NCBI GenBank assembly: GCA_019056595.1
Contig: CP036163.1
Span: 124,001 to 188,000 of the forward strand
From: Pectobacterium atrosepticum
GTDB taxonomy: Bacteria > Pseudomonadota > Gammaproteobacteria > Enterobacterales > Enterobacteriaceae
DNA: 64,000 nucleotides
Reading direction: 5' to 3'
This document shows positions 10,474 through 20,895 of this stretch, one piece after another. The position numbers were made by a program, and so were the translations under genes. The notes under the pieces were generated by a model. The model saw only the letters and a list, made by a program, of their open reading frames with translations, searched no databases and was not told where the DNA came from. How positions within the stretch are numbered: the first letter of the stretch is position 1; every line of letters starts with the position of its first letter.

Positions 10474-12591
10474 ATGAATGCTTTGTTTGCCAGCACGGCG
10501 CGGGGACTGGAAGAGTTATTAAAAAGTGAACTCGAATCATTGGGTGCGCAGTCCTGTGCGGTTGTGCAGGGCGGTGTCCATTTTGAGGGTGACAACCGCC
10601 TACTGTATCAGAGCCTGCTGTGGAGCCGTCTGGCGTCGCGCATTCTGCTGCCGCTGAATGAATTCAAGGTACACAGCGATCTGGATTTGTATTTGGGCGT
10701 ACAGGCGATCGATTGGTCAACGATTTTCAGCATCGATAAAACCTTTGCTGTGCATTTCACCGGCACTAATGAAGATATCCGCAACAGTCAGTACGGCGCG
10801 TTAAAAGTAAAAGACGCGATTGTGGATAGTTTTACGCGCAAAACTGGGCAGCGACCGGATGTGGCGAAACAGCAGCCAGATATTCGTGTTAACGTCTTTT
10901 TGCAGCGCGATACGGCTAGCGTCGCGCTGGATTTAAGCGGCGAAGGCTTACATCAGCGTGGTTACCGTGACTTGGCCGGGCTGGCACCGCTCAAAGAGAA
11001 TCTGGCGGCGGCGATTGTTTCACGCTCTGGCTGGCAAAACGGCACGCCGATGGTCGATCCGATGTGTGGTTCTGGTACGTTGCTGATCGAAGCGGCAATG
11101 ATTGCGTCCGACCGTGCACCCGGTTTGCATCGTACACACTGGGGGTTTAACGCCTGGTTAAAACACGATGCTGAACTGTGGCATGAACTGACCAGTGAAG
11201 CACAGCAGCGTGCTAGTCAAGGGTTGCAGGCGACAACGTCGCGCTTCTTCGGATCGGATAATGACCGTCGAGTGATTGAGATCGCGAAAGCCAATGCGCG
11301 TCGCGCAGGCGTTGCCGAGCTGATTTCTTTCGGCGTGAAGGATGCAGCACAGCTACAGAACCCGTTGCCGGAAGGGCCTAAAGGCACGGTTATCAGTAAC
11401 CCGCCTTACGGTGAGCGTCTGGAAAGTGAACCCGCGCTGATCGCCTTGCATAATATGCTGGGCCGTAAAATGAAAAGCGATTTTGGCGGCTGGCAGCTAT
11501 CGCTGTTCAGCGCATCGCCGGAGCTACTGAGCTGCCTGCAACTGCGTGCTGAACGTCAATTCAAGGCAAAAAATGGCCCGCTAGACTGCGTGCAGAAGAA
11601 TTACCAACTGGCGGACACACAGGGTGAATCTGCGGGGCAAATCGCGGAAGACTTTGCCAACCGCCTGCGTAAGAACCTGCGCAAGTTGGAAAAATGGGCC
11701 AAACAGCAAGGGATTGAATGCTACCGAATCTATGATGCCGATCTGCCTGAATATAATGTAGCCGTTGATCGCTACGGCAGTTGGGTCGTCGTACAAGAAT
11801 ATGCTCCACCGAAAACCATCGATGCTCAAAAAGCCCGTCAAAGGCTGTTTGATGTCATTAACGCCACGCTGATTGTGCTGGAATTACCGTCGAACCGTCT
11901 GGTGCTGAAAACGCGTGAACGTCAGAAAGGCAAAAACCAGTATGAGAAGCTGGCGCAGAAAGGCGATTTCCTCCTGATGGAAGAATTTGGTGCCAAGCTG
12001 TGGGTCAATCTGACCGACTACCTCGATACTGGTTTGTTCCTTGACCACCGCATCGCCCGCAAAATGTTGGGTGAGATGAGCCGTGGCAAAGATTTTCTCA
12101 ACCTGTTTGCCTATACCGGCACCGCGAGTGTTCACGCCGGATTGGGCGGCGCACGTTCGACGACCACCGTCGACATGTCGCGCACCTATTTGGAATGGGC
12201 AGAGAAAAATCTGCGGGTGAATGGCCTGACCGGGCGTCAGCATCGTCTAATACAGGCGGACTGCCTGTCATGGTTACATAATGGCCATGAACAATTTGAT
12301 GTGATCTTCATCGACCCGCCGACCTTTTCTAACTCAAAACGTATGGAAGAGTCGTTTGATGTCCAGCGTGATCATCTGGCGCTGATGAAAGATCTCAAAC
12401 GGCTGTTGCGCCGTGGTGGCACCATCATGTTCTCGAATAATAAACGTGGCTTCCAGATGGATATTGCTGGCCTGACGGCGCTGGGGCTGAATGCCAAAGA
12501 AATTACCGCGCAGACCCAATCTCAGGATTTTGCCCGTAATCGTCAAATTCATAACTGCTGGCTGCTAACGCATGCCGGTGAGGAAAAGTAA
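10474..12591 (+). CDS. rlmL: Bifunctional 23S rRNA methyltransferase RlmKL (m2G2445 and m7G2069)
   Basis: Modifies two guanines in 23S rRNA. The 705-residue product (E. coli 702) has a THUMP domain at about 40-155. The RlmL methyltransferase domain follows, with [15 protein letters not shown] and the catalytic NPPYGER near 309. The C-terminal RlmK domain has [14 protein letters not shown] and [11 protein letters not shown] near 614. uup starts 3 nt after the stop, so the two are probably cotranscribed as in E. coli. Confidence 0.96.
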   Translation: MNALFASTARGLEELLKSELESLGAQSCAVVQGGVHFEGDNRLLYQSLLWSRLASRILLPLNEFKVHSDLDLYLGVQAIDWSTIFSIDKTFAVHFTGTNEDIRNSQYGALKVKDAIVDSFTRKTGQRPDVAKQQPDIRVNVFLQRDTASVALDLSGEGLHQRGYRDLAGLAPLKENLAAAIVSRSGWQNGTPMVDPMCGSGTLLIEAAMIASDRAPGLHRTHWGFNAWLKHDAELWHELTSEAQQRASQGLQATTSRFFGSDNDRRVIEIAKANARRAGVAELISFGVKDAAQLQNPLPEGPKGTVISNPPYGERLESEPALIALHNMLGRKMKSDFGGWQLSLFSASPELLSCLQLRAERQFKAKNGPLDCVQKNYQLADTQGESAGQIAEDFANRLRKNLRKLEKWAKQQGIECYRIYDADLPEYNVAVDRYGSWVVVQEYAPPKTIDAQKARQRLFDVINATLIVLELPSNRLVLKTRERQKGKNQYEKLAQKGDFLLMEEFGAKLWVNLTDYLDTGLFLDHRIARKMLGEMSRGKDFLNLFAYTGTASVHAGLGGARSTTTVDMSRTYLEWAEKNLRVNGLTGRQHRLIQADCLSWLHNGHEQFDVIFIDPPTFSNSKRMEESFDVQRDHLALMKDLKRLLRRGGTIMFSNNKRGFQMDIAGLTALGLNAKEITAQTQSQDFARNRQIHNCWLLTHAGEEK

Positions 12592-12594
12592 CCG

Positions 12595-14505
12595 ATGTCT
12601 TTAATTAGTGTTTCAGGTGCATGGCTGTCCTTTAGCGATGCACCGCTGTTGGATAATACCGAACTCCATATCGAAGAGAATGAACGTGTTTGTCTGGTTG
12701 GACGCAATGGCGCAGGTAAATCGACGCTGCTGAAAATTCTGGCCAAAGAAACTCCGCTGGATGATGGCCGCATCATCTATGAACAGGATCTGATTGTTGC
12801 ACGTCTGCAACAGGATCCACCGCGTGATGTGGCTGGTAGCGTGTTTGATTTTGTTGCTGAAGGGGTTGCCGAGCAGGCGGGCCACCTGAAAAACTATCAC
12901 TCCATGCTGCGTCTGGTAGAAAACGATCCAAGCGAAAAGAATCTGAACCAGTTAGCTAAGTTGCAGGACGTTCTGGAGCATCAGGGGCTGTGGCAACTGG
13001 AGAGCCGCATTCACGAAGTGCTGGAACAGCTTGGCCTGTCCGCTGATGCGCCGCTGGCGTCGCTATCCGGCGGCTGGTTGCGTAAAGCTGCACTCGGCAG
13101 AGCGTTAGTGAGTTCACCACGCGTGCTGTTGCTGGATGAACCGACCAACCATCTGGATATTGAGACGATTGACTGGCTGGAAACCTTCTTGAAAACGTTC
13201 CAGGGCTGCATCGTCTTTATCTCCCATGACCGTTCCTTTATTCGCAATATGGCGACCCGTATTGTCGACCTCGATCGCGGTAAACTGGTTTCCTGGCCGG
13301 GTAACTACGAAAAATATCTGGATGGGAAAGAAGAAGCGCTGCGGGTTGAAGATCTGCAGAATGCAGAGTTCGATCGCAAACTGGCGCAGGAAGAAGTGTG
13401 GATCCGTCAGGGTATCAAAGCTCGTCGTACCCGTAATGAAGGGCGCGTGCGGGCATTGAAGGAAATGCGTCAGGATCGTGCGCAGCGTCGTGAGGTGATG
13501 GGCTCGGCGAAAATGCAGGTTGAAGAAGCTGCTCGCTCCGGCAAGATTGTGTTTGAGCTGGAAGATGTTAGCTACCAGATTGACAATAAGGTGCTAACGC
13601 GCAATTTCTCTGCTCAGGTACAGCGCGGTGACAAGATTGCGCTGGTGGGGCCGAATGGCTGCGGTAAAACCACGCTGCTAAAATTGATGTTGGGTGGGCT
13701 GGAACCTATCAGCGGACGTGTGCATTGCGGCACGAAGCTCGAAGTTGCCTATTTCGATCAGCACCGCGCTGAACTTGATCCAGAACGCACAGTGATGGAC
13801 AACCTAGCGGAAGGCAAGCAGGAAGTGATGGTCAACGGTCGCTCACGTCATGTGTTGGGCTACTTACAGGACTTCCTGTTCCATCCGAAACGTGCGATGA
13901 CACCGGTAAAAGCGCTGTCGGGTGGGGAGCGTAACCGCCTACTGCTGGCGCGCTTGTTCCTCAAACCTAGTAACCTGTTGATTCTTGATGAACCGACCAA
14001 CGATCTGGATGTGGAAACGCTGGAACTGCTGGAAGAATTAATCGAAAGTTATCAGGGAACCGTTCTGCTGGTCAGCCATGACCGTCAGTTCGTCGATAAT
14101 TCGGTGACCGAATGCTGGATCTTCGAAGGCGATGGTAAAATTTCCCGCTTCGTCGGTGGATATTTCGATGCGCAGCAGCAGCGTGCAACGAGAACACCAC
14201 TGCGAACAACGGCTGCTCCAGAGGTAACGGCGTCAGTGGCGACGGCGAACACCGCACCGTCCGCTAAACGAAATGTCGTGAAATTAAGTTATAACCAGCA
14301 GCGTGAGTTAGATCAGTTACCGCCGCGTATTGAGCAACTGGAGCAGGAGATTGAGTCGCTGCAAGCGCAGATGAACGACGCCAATTTCTTCAGCCGTCCA
14401 CATGACGAAACACAGTCGGTGCTGACTGCACTGGCGGAAGCGGAAGGCGCGCTGGAAATCTGTTTTGCCCGTTGGGAAGAGCTGGAAGCACAGAGAAACG
14501 GCTAA
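12595..14505 (+). CDS. uup: ABC-F ATPase Uup
   Basis: A ribosome-associated ABC-F protein; in E. coli its loss raises precise transposon excision. The 636-residue product has two nucleotide-binding domains: Walker A GRNGAGKST at 36-44 and GPNGCGKTT near 352. The first signature is the variant LSGGWLRKAALGRAL and the second LSGGERNRLLLARL. An ABC-F linker with basic residues (RQGIKARRTRNEGRVRALKE) joins them. A C-terminal coiled coil spans about 565-636. No membrane segment is present. Confidence 0.95.
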   Translation: MSLISVSGAWLSFSDAPLLDNTELHIEENERVCLVGRNGAGKSTLLKILAKETPLDDGRIIYEQDLIVARLQQDPPRDVAGSVFDFVAEGVAEQAGHLKNYHSMLRLVENDPSEKNLNQLAKLQDVLEHQGLWQLESRIHEVLEQLGLSADAPLASLSGGWLRKAALGRALVSSPRVLLLDEPTNHLDIETIDWLETFLKTFQGCIVFISHDRSFIRNMATRIVDLDRGKLVSWPGNYEKYLDGKEEALRVEDLQNAEFDRKLAQEEVWIRQGIKARRTRNEGRVRALKEMRQDRAQRREVMGSAKMQVEEAARSGKIVFELEDVSYQIDNKVLTRNFSAQVQRGDKIALVGPNGCGKTTLLKLMLGGLEPISGRVHCGTKLEVAYFDQHRAELDPERTVMDNLAEGKQEVMVNGRSRHVLGYLQDFLFHPKRAMTPVKALSGGERNRLLLARLFLKPSNLLILDEPTNDLDVETLELLEELIESYQGTVLLVSHDRQFVDNSVTECWIFEGDGKISRFVGGYFDAQQQRATRTPLRTTAAPEVTASVATANTAPSAKRNVVKLSYNQQRELDQLPPRIEQLEQEIESLQAQMNDANFFSRPHDETQSVLTALAEAEGALEICFARWEELEAQRNG

Positions 14506-14528
14506 TCTGCGTTGTTTGTGTTATGTCA

Positions 14529-14557
14529 TCAATACGGGAGGTTAACTCCCGTATTGA
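14529..14557 (+). terminator. Perfect hairpin between uup and pqiA
   Basis: A 12-bp perfect stem (TCAATACGGGAG / CTCCCGTATTGA) with a GTTAA loop sits 24 nt after uup and about 50 nt before pqiA. No T tract follows, so it may stabilise or separate transcripts rather than terminate. Confidence 0.5.
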
Positions 14558-14605
14558 TAGACGATGTTTTCGGTCAGAAGCTGACGAGTTTGAAGGAGAG
14601 GGCGC

Positions 14606-15952
14606 GTGTGTTCCCATCACGATCGGCATGACGGTAATCTTCAGCGTAAGCATGGCCTTCACGATGAACATGGCCTTGAACACGAACATCATCACCATGA
14701 TGACTATATGCTTTGCCCGCAGTGTGACCTGCTGGTGGAGTTACCCATACTGTCACACGGACAGAAGGCAACCTGTCCACGTTGTAAAACCGTGCTAACT
14801 AGCCGCCAGACCGAACCGCGTAAACGGCCGGTTGGCTACGCGATAAGCGCATTGTTCATGCTATTACTGGCAAATCTATTCCCCTTTGTTTCCATGCGCG
14901 TTGCGGGAATCACCAGCGAAATTACCCTGATACAGATTCCTAAAGTGATGGTGGCGGAAAACTACGCCAGCGTCGCGACGCTATTTATGCTTTTTGTTCA
15001 ACTGGTCCCGGCTTTCAGTATGGCGACCCTTATTTTGCTTTGTTTGCATGCTCAGCTGCCGTTGGCACTGAAAAAAGGCATGGGCAAGATGCTGTTTCAT
15101 CTTAAAAGTTGGGGAATGGCAGAAATTTTTCTGGCTGGCGTGTTGGTCAGCTTTGTCAAACTCATGGCCTATGGTGACATTGGCATTGGCACCAGTTTTA
15201 TGCCTTTCGTCCTGTTCTGTCTGCTACAGCTGCTGGCCTTCCAAAGTCTCGATCGCCGCTGGCTGTGGAATGATATTGTGTCGCCACCCGCATTACCGGC
15301 AGCACCGGTTTTGGGGAAAAGTGGGCTATCGCAAGGGCTGCGATCGTGTTCGTGCTGCACCGCTATTTTGCCAGCCAACCAGTTAATATGCCCACGCTGC
15401 CACTCACGCGGACACGCCCGTAAGAAACACAGCTTGCAATGGACGCTGGCGCTGCTGATCACCTCTGTGATGCTATATATCCCCTCGAATCTCATGCCGA
15501 TCATGGTGACTGAAGCCTTCGGCGATCGTATGGGATCGACGATTATGTCAGGCGTCATCCTGCTGTGGGGAATGGGATCTTACCCTGTCGCTATGGTGAT
15601 TTTTATCGCCAGCGTGATGGTGCCGACGCTAAAAATGCTGGCGTTAGGCTGGCTGTGTTGGCAGGCCAATAGCAAAACCAAAAAAACGGAAGACAGCGAG
15701 CGGATGCATGTCATCTATGAGATGGTTGAGTTTGTTGGGCGCTGGTCAATGATTGATGTATTCGTTATTGCCGTGCTGTCTGCGATGGTGCGCATTGGTC
15801 GTCTGATGAGTATTTATCCCGCCATTGGGGCGGTACTGTTCGCGGGCGTGGTGATTCTCACCATGTTTTCCGCGATGATGTTTGATCCCCGTTTGTTATG
15901 GGATCGTCGAGATGATGTTCTTCATAAGGAGTCCTCCGTTGGCGAAAGATAA
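14606..15952 (+). CDS. pqiA: PqiA, inner-membrane subunit of the Pqi lipid-transport system
   Basis: PqiA works with PqiB and PqiC in phospholipid traffic between the two membranes; the locus is paraquat-inducible in E. coli. From a GTG start with AAGGAG 7 nt upstream the product has 448 residues. It has about eight membrane helices and two zinc-ribbon-like cysteine pairs: CPQC/CPRC near the N-terminus and CSCC/CPRC in mid-protein. The N-terminus is unusual: the first 35 residues hold about ten histidines, including EHEHHHHDD. E. coli has only MCEHHHAAKH before the first CxxC. The stop overlaps pqiB. Confidence 0.94.
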   Translation: MCSHHDRHDGNLQRKHGLHDEHGLEHEHHHHDDYMLCPQCDLLVELPILSHGQKATCPRCKTVLTSRQTEPRKRPVGYAISALFMLLLANLFPFVSMRVAGITSEITLIQIPKVMVAENYASVATLFMLFVQLVPAFSMATLILLCLHAQLPLALKKGMGKMLFHLKSWGMAEIFLAGVLVSFVKLMAYGDIGIGTSFMPFVLFCLLQLLAFQSLDRRWLWNDIVSPPALPAAPVLGKSGLSQGLRSCSCCTAILPANQLICPRCHSRGHARKKHSLQWTLALLITSVMLYIPSNLMPIMVTEAFGDRMGSTIMSGVILLWGMGSYPVAMVIFIASVMVPTLKMLALGWLCWQANSKTKKTEDSERMHVIYEMVEFVGRWSMIDVFVIAVLSAMVRIGRLMSIYPAIGAVLFAGVVILTMFSAMMFDPRLLWDRRDDVLHKESSVGER

Positions 15953-17579
15953 TCATGCCGTTGCGGATGTAGAAACGATTAAACGCTGGTCGCCGGTCTG
16001 GATTGTGCCGATTGTCACGGTGCTGATCGGTGCCTGGATACTGTTTTACCATTTTAGTCATCAAGGGCCACAAATTACGCTGATTACCAGCAACGCCGAA
16101 GGCATTGAAGCAGGAAAAACCGCAATCAAAAGCCGTAGCGTTGATGTTGGGGTGGTAGAAAGCGTGGTGCTGAGTGATGACCTCCATCGCGTGGAAATCA
16201 AAGCGCGCCTGCATGACGGTATGGATAAACTGCTAAAGCAGGATTCCGCTTTCTGGGTGGTGAAGCCGCAGATTGGACGAGAAGGCGTTTCCGGTCTAGG
16301 TACGCTGTTATCCGGTGCCTATATCGAACTGCAACCCGGCGCGAATAAGGACGATAAGCGCGAGTTTACGCTGCTGGACGCGCCGCCGCTGGCCTCACCG
16401 GATGCGAAAGGCATCAGGGTGATACTCGACAGCGATCAATCCGGGCAGTTGAATGCCGGTGACCCCGTCCTGTTCCGCGGTTATCGGGTGGGGTCGGTGG
16501 AAACCAGTGAGTTCGATCCGAAAGCGCGCAAGATGCGCTATCAGCTGTTTATCTCGGCGCCGTATGACGGGTTGGTTACCAGCAACGTCCGTTTCTGGAA
16601 AGACAGCGGCGTCGCATTCGATATGTCGGCACAAGGCATGCGTGTCGAAATGGGCTCGCTGACTACGCTGTTCAGCGGTGGCGTAAGCTTTGATATCCCG
16701 GCTGGATGGGAACTGGGCGATGCAGCCAAGGCAATGGCACAGTATCGGCTCTTTGATAGCCAGCGCAGTATTCAGGACTCGCTGTACACCGAATATAAAG
16801 AGTATTTGCTGTTCTTTAGCGAATCGATCCGTGGTTTACAGGCTGGGGCACCGGTTGAATTCCGCGGTATTCGATTGGGCACGGTTGCCGAAGCGCCATT
16901 TTTCCCGAAAAATATGAAGCAGGAACTGGATGGTGATTATCGCATTCCGGTGCTGATTCGTATTGAACCCGATCGGTTCGAGAAGAAAATTGGCGGCTCG
17001 TTCGACTTTGAGCAGCATCTGAAGCAGGCTCAATCGTTGGGGCTACGGGCCTCGATGAAGTCGGCTAACCTCCTGACAGGCGCGCTCTATATCGATTTAG
17101 ATTTTTATCCAAAAGAAAAAGTGGATAAGGCGCTGTTCGTGATGGATGGCTACCCGGTTCTGCCCACCATTGATGGTGGCCTGTCACAGATTCAGCAGAA
17201 GCTGATGGCGGTGCTGGATAAGGTGAATAGCCTACCGCTGAATCCGATGGTTAATGAAGCAACGAAGACGCTGACGGAAAGTCAGGCGACGCTGCGCGAA
17301 ATGCAAAAAACCTTGGCGACGTTGAACAAATTGACGTCCAGCAAAGCGATGCAAGATCTGCCGGAAGATATGCAAAAAACGCTGCTTGAGCTGAATCGGA
17401 GTATGAAAGGCTTCCAGCCTGGTTCACCAGCGTATAATAAGATGGTGGCGGATATGCAGCGGTTAGATCAGGTTTTACGGGAACTACAGCCTGTGCTGCG
17501 TACCCTGAATGAGAAAAGCAACGCGTTGGTGTTTGAGGCCTCTGGTAGTCAAGATCCTCAGCCTAAGAGGGCAAAATAA
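15939..17579 (+). CDS. pqiB: PqiB, MCE-domain tunnel protein
   Basis: Forms a periplasm-spanning channel anchored in the inner membrane. I chose the TTG at 15939, giving 546 residues starting MAKDNHAVADVE, because AAGGAG lies 7 nt upstream and the chain then matches E. coli PqiB. The longer in-frame ATG at 15882 would add an unmatched leader. One membrane helix (about 20-40, PIVTVLIGAWILFYHF) precedes three MCE repeats (GVVESVVLS, FRGYRVGSVETS, FRGIRLGTVAEA mark them) and a C-terminal coiled coil. It overlaps pqiA by 14 nt. Confidence 0.94.
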   Translation: MAKDNHAVADVETIKRWSPVWIVPIVTVLIGAWILFYHFSHQGPQITLITSNAEGIEAGKTAIKSRSVDVGVVESVVLSDDLHRVEIKARLHDGMDKLLKQDSAFWVVKPQIGREGVSGLGTLLSGAYIELQPGANKDDKREFTLLDAPPLASPDAKGIRVILDSDQSGQLNAGDPVLFRGYRVGSVETSEFDPKARKMRYQLFISAPYDGLVTSNVRFWKDSGVAFDMSAQGMRVEMGSLTTLFSGGVSFDIPAGWELGDAAKAMAQYRLFDSQRSIQDSLYTEYKEYLLFFSESIRGLQAGAPVEFRGIRLGTVAEAPFFPKNMKQELDGDYRIPVLIRIEPDRFEKKIGGSFDFEQHLKQAQSLGLRASMKSANLLTGALYIDLDFYPKEKVDKALFVMDGYPVLPTIDGGLSQIQQKLMAVLDKVNSLPLNPMVNEATKTLTESQATLREMQKTLATLNKLTSSKAMQDLPEDMQKTLLELNRSMKGFQPGSPAYNKMVADMQRLDQVLRELQPVLRTLNEKSNALVFEASGSQDPQPKRAK

Positions 17580-18145
17580 TGATGAAAGTATGGACGCTAG
17601 CTCTGGTGCTGGTATTGAGCGCTTGTAGCAGTAGCAATACGCAGAAAACGTACTACCAGCTACCGACAATAGCAGATACCAGCACGGCGCAAACTGCTGT
17701 GACTCAGGGGCGTCCGCTATGGGTTGAGCATGTCAGCGTGGCGGATTATCTCGTCAATACCGGGCTGGTCTATCAGACCAACGATGTACAGTATGTTATT
17801 GCCAGTAATAACCTGTGGGCCAGTCCGTTGGATCAGCAATTGCAGCAGGCGCTGGTGGTTAATCTGGGGCATAAACTGCCCGGTTGGATCGTGACCACGC
17901 AGCCGCAGGGAAGCGAACAGGCTGTGTTGAACGTTTCTGTCACAGGCTTCCATGGCCGTTATGATGGCAATGTTGTCGTCCGTGGAGAATGGATGCTGAC
18001 CTATCAGGGAAAAGTGCTTAAGCGCCCCTTTAGCGTGCTGCTGCCACAAACGGAAGATGGTTACGACGCGCTGGTAAGAACGTTGGCGCAAGGCTGGCAG
18101 CAGGTTTCCCAGTCGATTGCTCAGCAGGCAGGTACGCTTAACTAA
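17579..18145 (+). CDS. pqiC: PqiC outer-membrane lipoprotein (YmbA)
   Basis: The last gene of the pqi operon; its product sits under the outer membrane and meets the PqiB tunnel. The 188-residue chain starts with a lipoprotein signal, lipobox LSAC with Cys16, and then the ABC-type auxiliary fold (YYQLP, PLWVEHVSVADYL). The ATG overlaps the last base of the pqiB stop, implying coupled translation. Confidence 0.93.
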   Translation: MMKVWTLALVLVLSACSSSNTQKTYYQLPTIADTSTAQTAVTQGRPLWVEHVSVADYLVNTGLVYQTNDVQYVIASNNLWASPLDQQLQQALVVNLGHKLPGWIVTTQPQGSEQAVLNVSVTGFHGRYDGNVVVRGEWMLTYQGKVLKRPFSVLLPQTEDGYDALVRTLAQGWQQVSQSIAQQAGTLN

Positions 18146-18222
18146 GTTTTACCGCTGGTTGGCATTATCTGATCGTTGTTTGACACAACGACGACGCCAA
18201 AGACCAAGTTTCTAAAAATCAG

Positions 18223-18272
18223 ACCTCTAAAGATGTAATGCTGTGATTGCATTGCGTTTTTAGAGGTTTTTT
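18223..18272 (+). terminator. Terminator of the pqi operon
   Basis: ACCTCTAAA and TTTAGAGGT pair as the base of a longer hairpin that also contains GTAATGC/GCATTGC, followed by six T. It lies about 80 nt after pqiC. The rest of the 316-nt gap to rmf shows no gene; the rmf promoter must lie there. Confidence 0.75.
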
Positions 18273-18461
18273 ATTATTTTCAATTGGTTAGGATTTTTCA
18301 TTATTGAACGGGGAAAATTCCTATTTTGGATCACAAATATGACACTGGCGTGAATTTTGCGCCTTGACCTTTGGCGGCAGAATCGGTATTGATAGTTTGT
18401 GGTTGCTTATAAAGTAATCATTGTTTTCTTTCCACCAGATAAATGATGAGGGAAATAAGGC

Positions 18462-18629
18462 ATGAAGAGACAGAAACGCGATCGCCTTGAACGGGCTCAT
18501 TCACGTGGTTATCAAGCAGGTATTGTCGGTAGACCAAAGGAATTTTGTCCTTATCAATCAATTAATGCCCGGTCTTACTGGTTGGGAGGCTGGCGAAAAG
18601 CCATGGAGGACAGGGCTGTTACCGCTTAG
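18462..18629 (+). CDS. rmf: Ribosome modulation factor
   Basis: A small stationary-phase protein that dimerises 70S ribosomes into inactive 100S particles. The 55-residue product starts MKRQKRDRLERAHSRGYQAG and ends WLGGWRKAMEDRAVTA, almost colinear with E. coli RMF, which is also 55 residues. A Shine-Dalgarno-like GAGGGAAATAAGGC precedes the ATG. In E. coli rmf also follows pqiABC. Confidence 0.97.
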   Translation: MKRQKRDRLERAHSRGYQAGIVGRPKEFCPYQSINARSYWLGGWRKAMEDRAVTA

Positions 18630-18652
18630 CGCGCCTTGTCATTAGAGGGAAT

Positions 18653-18682
18653 GCCTCCGCTTTTGCGGAGGCTTTTGTTTTT
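18653..18682 (+). terminator. Terminator of rmf
   Basis: An 8-bp stem (GCCTCCGC / GCGGAGGC) with a TTTT loop is followed by TTTTGTTTTT, 24 nt after the stop. Confidence 0.9.
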
Positions 18683-19054
18683 AAGGGCGAATGTTTTTTA
18701 GGAGCCAAATGCTCTGATTCTGCCTCTCTCTGTTCAATCGACACAGAGATCAACTGAAGATTCGATCGACAAACACAATCAATAAATATATGTGTCTCGT
18801 ATGACGATCCGAGGCTTTGTTGCTTCTGTAACGTCATTTACGTATCTATTTCGATTTCGATCATTTATTGCCATTTATTTATTCGTTACTGCGCGATTTT
18901 GTCTTTAGGTTGAGCGAAAAGGGTGGTTTTCCATTATTTTTTGTTAAAAAATCTATCATTACTACCTGAATGGTATGGCTCAAGGCGGCAATGTAGTGTA
19001 ATTTTTTATTCGGAATTTTCTGAAAAGCAGTTAGAGATTAGAGAGAAGAATATA
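18683..19054. other. Intergenic gap rmf to chemoreceptor, no gene seen
   Basis: About 370 nt of AT-rich sequence. The frame of the chemoreceptor is open from 18923, but that part does not look like a signal anchor and has no good start. It more likely holds the promoter and leader. In E. coli rmf and the next block (ycdX) are far apart, so this is a rearrangement junction. Confidence 0.5.
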
Positions 19055-20614
19055 GTGAAATTACGAACCAGAATTGCACTGCTATGCGGCACGACCTTGT
19101 TAGGGATGCTAATTTTATCTGCGGTGGCGCTGAACACACTCTATAACACGATGATGAGTGAACGTACTGGCCAGCTCTCTACGCTGGTTGAACTGGCTCA
19201 TTCGGCGGCACAGAAGGCGTATGAACTGGAGAAAAGTGGCCAACTGTCACGCGATGAAGCAGAGAAGGAGGCCAAACGGACGATCGGTAGTTTCCATCAG
19301 GGCGATCGCTATTTCTTCGTGCGCGGTTATACGAATGACGTGAACTATGTGCACCCGAATCCCAAGCGTATTGGCATCATCGATGCAAATGGCGGTAAAG
19401 AAGCCGGAGAACGCTATCGTGCTTCGCTGCAAGGCAATACGATTGGCACGGTGATCGCGGAAGGAACGCGTCCAGGTCAGCAAAATAAGGTTGAGAAGCT
19501 CTATGCCGTCATTAAATTTGAGCCGTGGGACTGGACGATTGGCTATGGTGACTACATTGACGATATTCAGCAGACGTTCTGGCACAATGCGCTGATTTTA
19601 CTGTCTTTAGGACTGGTTCTGCTGTTAATTATTTCCGCGTTTGCAGGGAATATGTTGCGTACGCTGATGCGCCAGCTTGGCGGTGAGCCGCAATATGCGG
19701 TTGATGTTGTACGCGAAATCGCAGAAGGCAATTTACGTGTTGACGTTGAAACGAAGTCGGGCGATCAAACCAGTATTCTTTACGCTATCCGTGCGATGCG
19801 CGACAACTTGTCGCATCTGGTTAATCAGGTTCGCAGCAGCACAAACTCCATTGCTACGGCTTCAACGCAGATCGCATCGGGTAATGGTGATTTGTCTGCC
19901 CGTACCGAATCACAGGCCAGCGCATTAGAACAGACGGCAGCGGCAATGGAACAGCTGACCGCAACGGTGAAACAGAATGCGGATAATGCGCGCTATGCGA
20001 ATGAACTTGCTGTATCGGCATCGGGTGTAGCGGTGCGCGGTGGGGATGTTGTCAGCCGAGTTGTCGTGACGATGGATTCTATCAGTTCATCATCTCGCAA
20101 AATTGTAGATATCATTGGCGTCATTGACAGCATTGCTTTCCAGACGAACATCCTGGCGCTGAATGCGGCGGTGGAAGCCGCGCGTGCTGGTGAACAAGGG
20201 CGTGGTTTTGCGGTGGTCGCAAGTGAAGTACGCATGTTGGCGCAGCGTTCGGCATCCGCAGCCCGAGAAATTAAAGGTTTGATTGATGATTCTGTTGCCA
20301 AGGTTGAAGAGGGTACGGGTTTCGTGAAGCAGGCTGGCGATACGATGAGTGAGGTGGTTGAAAGCGTGCACCGCGTAACATCCATGGTGGGCGAGATCAG
20401 CGTTGCGAGTGCAGAACAGCGCTCTGGTATTGAACAGGTCAATCTCGCGATATCGCAGATGGATCAGAGCACTGAACAGAATGCGGCGTTGGTTGAAGAA
20501 GCGCTGGCTGCGGCACACTCGCTGAACGAACAGGCACAAGAGCTGTCACGCACCGTTGAACAGTTCCGTGTGGATGAATCTGCGGGCAGCTATCTGGCGC
20601 TGGGTGCAAGATAA
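19055..20614 (+). CDS. Methyl-accepting chemotaxis protein with periplasmic Cache domain
   Basis: A transmembrane chemoreceptor that controls CheA. The GTG at 19055 (leader GAGAGAAGAATATA) gives 519 residues beginning with a membrane helix ([18 protein letters not shown], about 10-28). A periplasmic single-Cache domain covers about 40-180 ([32 protein letters not shown]). A second helix is at about 188-210, then HAMP and the coiled-coil signalling domain with tip [20 protein letters not shown]. The C-terminus lacks the NWETF-like CheR tether, so it probably relies on other receptors for methylation. Ligand unknown. Confidence 0.93.
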   Translation: MKLRTRIALLCGTTLLGMLILSAVALNTLYNTMMSERTGQLSTLVELAHSAAQKAYELEKSGQLSRDEAEKEAKRTIGSFHQGDRYFFVRGYTNDVNYVHPNPKRIGIIDANGGKEAGERYRASLQGNTIGTVIAEGTRPGQQNKVEKLYAVIKFEPWDWTIGYGDYIDDIQQTFWHNALILLSLGLVLLLIISAFAGNMLRTLMRQLGGEPQYAVDVVREIAEGNLRVDVETKSGDQTSILYAIRAMRDNLSHLVNQVRSSTNSIATASTQIASGNGDLSARTESQASALEQTAAAMEQLTATVKQNADNARYANELAVSASGVAVRGGDVVSRVVVTMDSISSSSRKIVDIIGVIDSIAFQTNILALNAAVEAARAGEQGRGFAVVASEVRMLAQRSASAAREIKGLIDDSVAKVEEGTGFVKQAGDTMSEVVESVHRVTSMVGEISVASAEQRSGIEQVNLAISQMDQSTEQNAALVEEALAAAHSLNEQAQELSRTVEQFRVDESAGSYLALGAR

Positions 20615-20645
20615 TCTGCGTAAAATGGCAGGGCTCAGGCATTAA

Positions 20646-20718
20646 TCGAACCCTGCTGATGTTTCTCACCCGTCCCAACACCATAAAAGAAAACGCCCTT
20701 AACTTGCGTCAAGGGCGT
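20646..20718. repeat. 73-bp direct repeat, copy 1
   Basis: Starts TCGAACCCTG, contains TTCTCACCCGTCCCAA and ends with ATAAAAGAAAACGCCCTT...AAGGGCGT. Copy 2 is 177 bp downstream with two short blocks of substitutions. Copy 1 keeps only part of the hairpin's right arm, so it is a weaker terminator than copy 2. Confidence 0.85.
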
Positions 20719-20822
20719 GTAAATCTCATGGCATGTACATGCCGGAGGATTGACTCGCGGCGTCCTGCCGCTCACCCTTCGGGCCGCCGTTGGCGGTCCA
20801 AAACGCCAGTCCTGTCGTTTTG

Positions 20823-20895
20823 TCGAACCCTGTCAAGACTTCTCACCCGTCCCAAGACTATAAAAGAAAACGCCCTTAACTTGCGTCAAGGGCGT
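20823..20895. repeat. 73-bp direct repeat, copy 2
   Basis: Same unit as at 20646. This copy runs into the complete terminator hairpin of the tRNA-Ser gene. The stretch between the copies (20719-20822) contains GC-rich inverted repeats (CCGCTCACCCTTCGGGCCGCC) and no gene. Confidence 0.85.

Noticed and set aside
18923-19054. N-terminal extension of the chemoreceptor from 18923
   Set aside because: It would place 44 extra residues before the signal-anchor helix; the GTG at 19055 fits the family better.
20757-20810. GC-rich inverted repeats between the two 73-bp units, considered as a small RNA gene
   Set aside because: No promoter or T-run terminator belongs to it; it looks like a common intergenic repeat, similar in flavour to the stretch near 63600.
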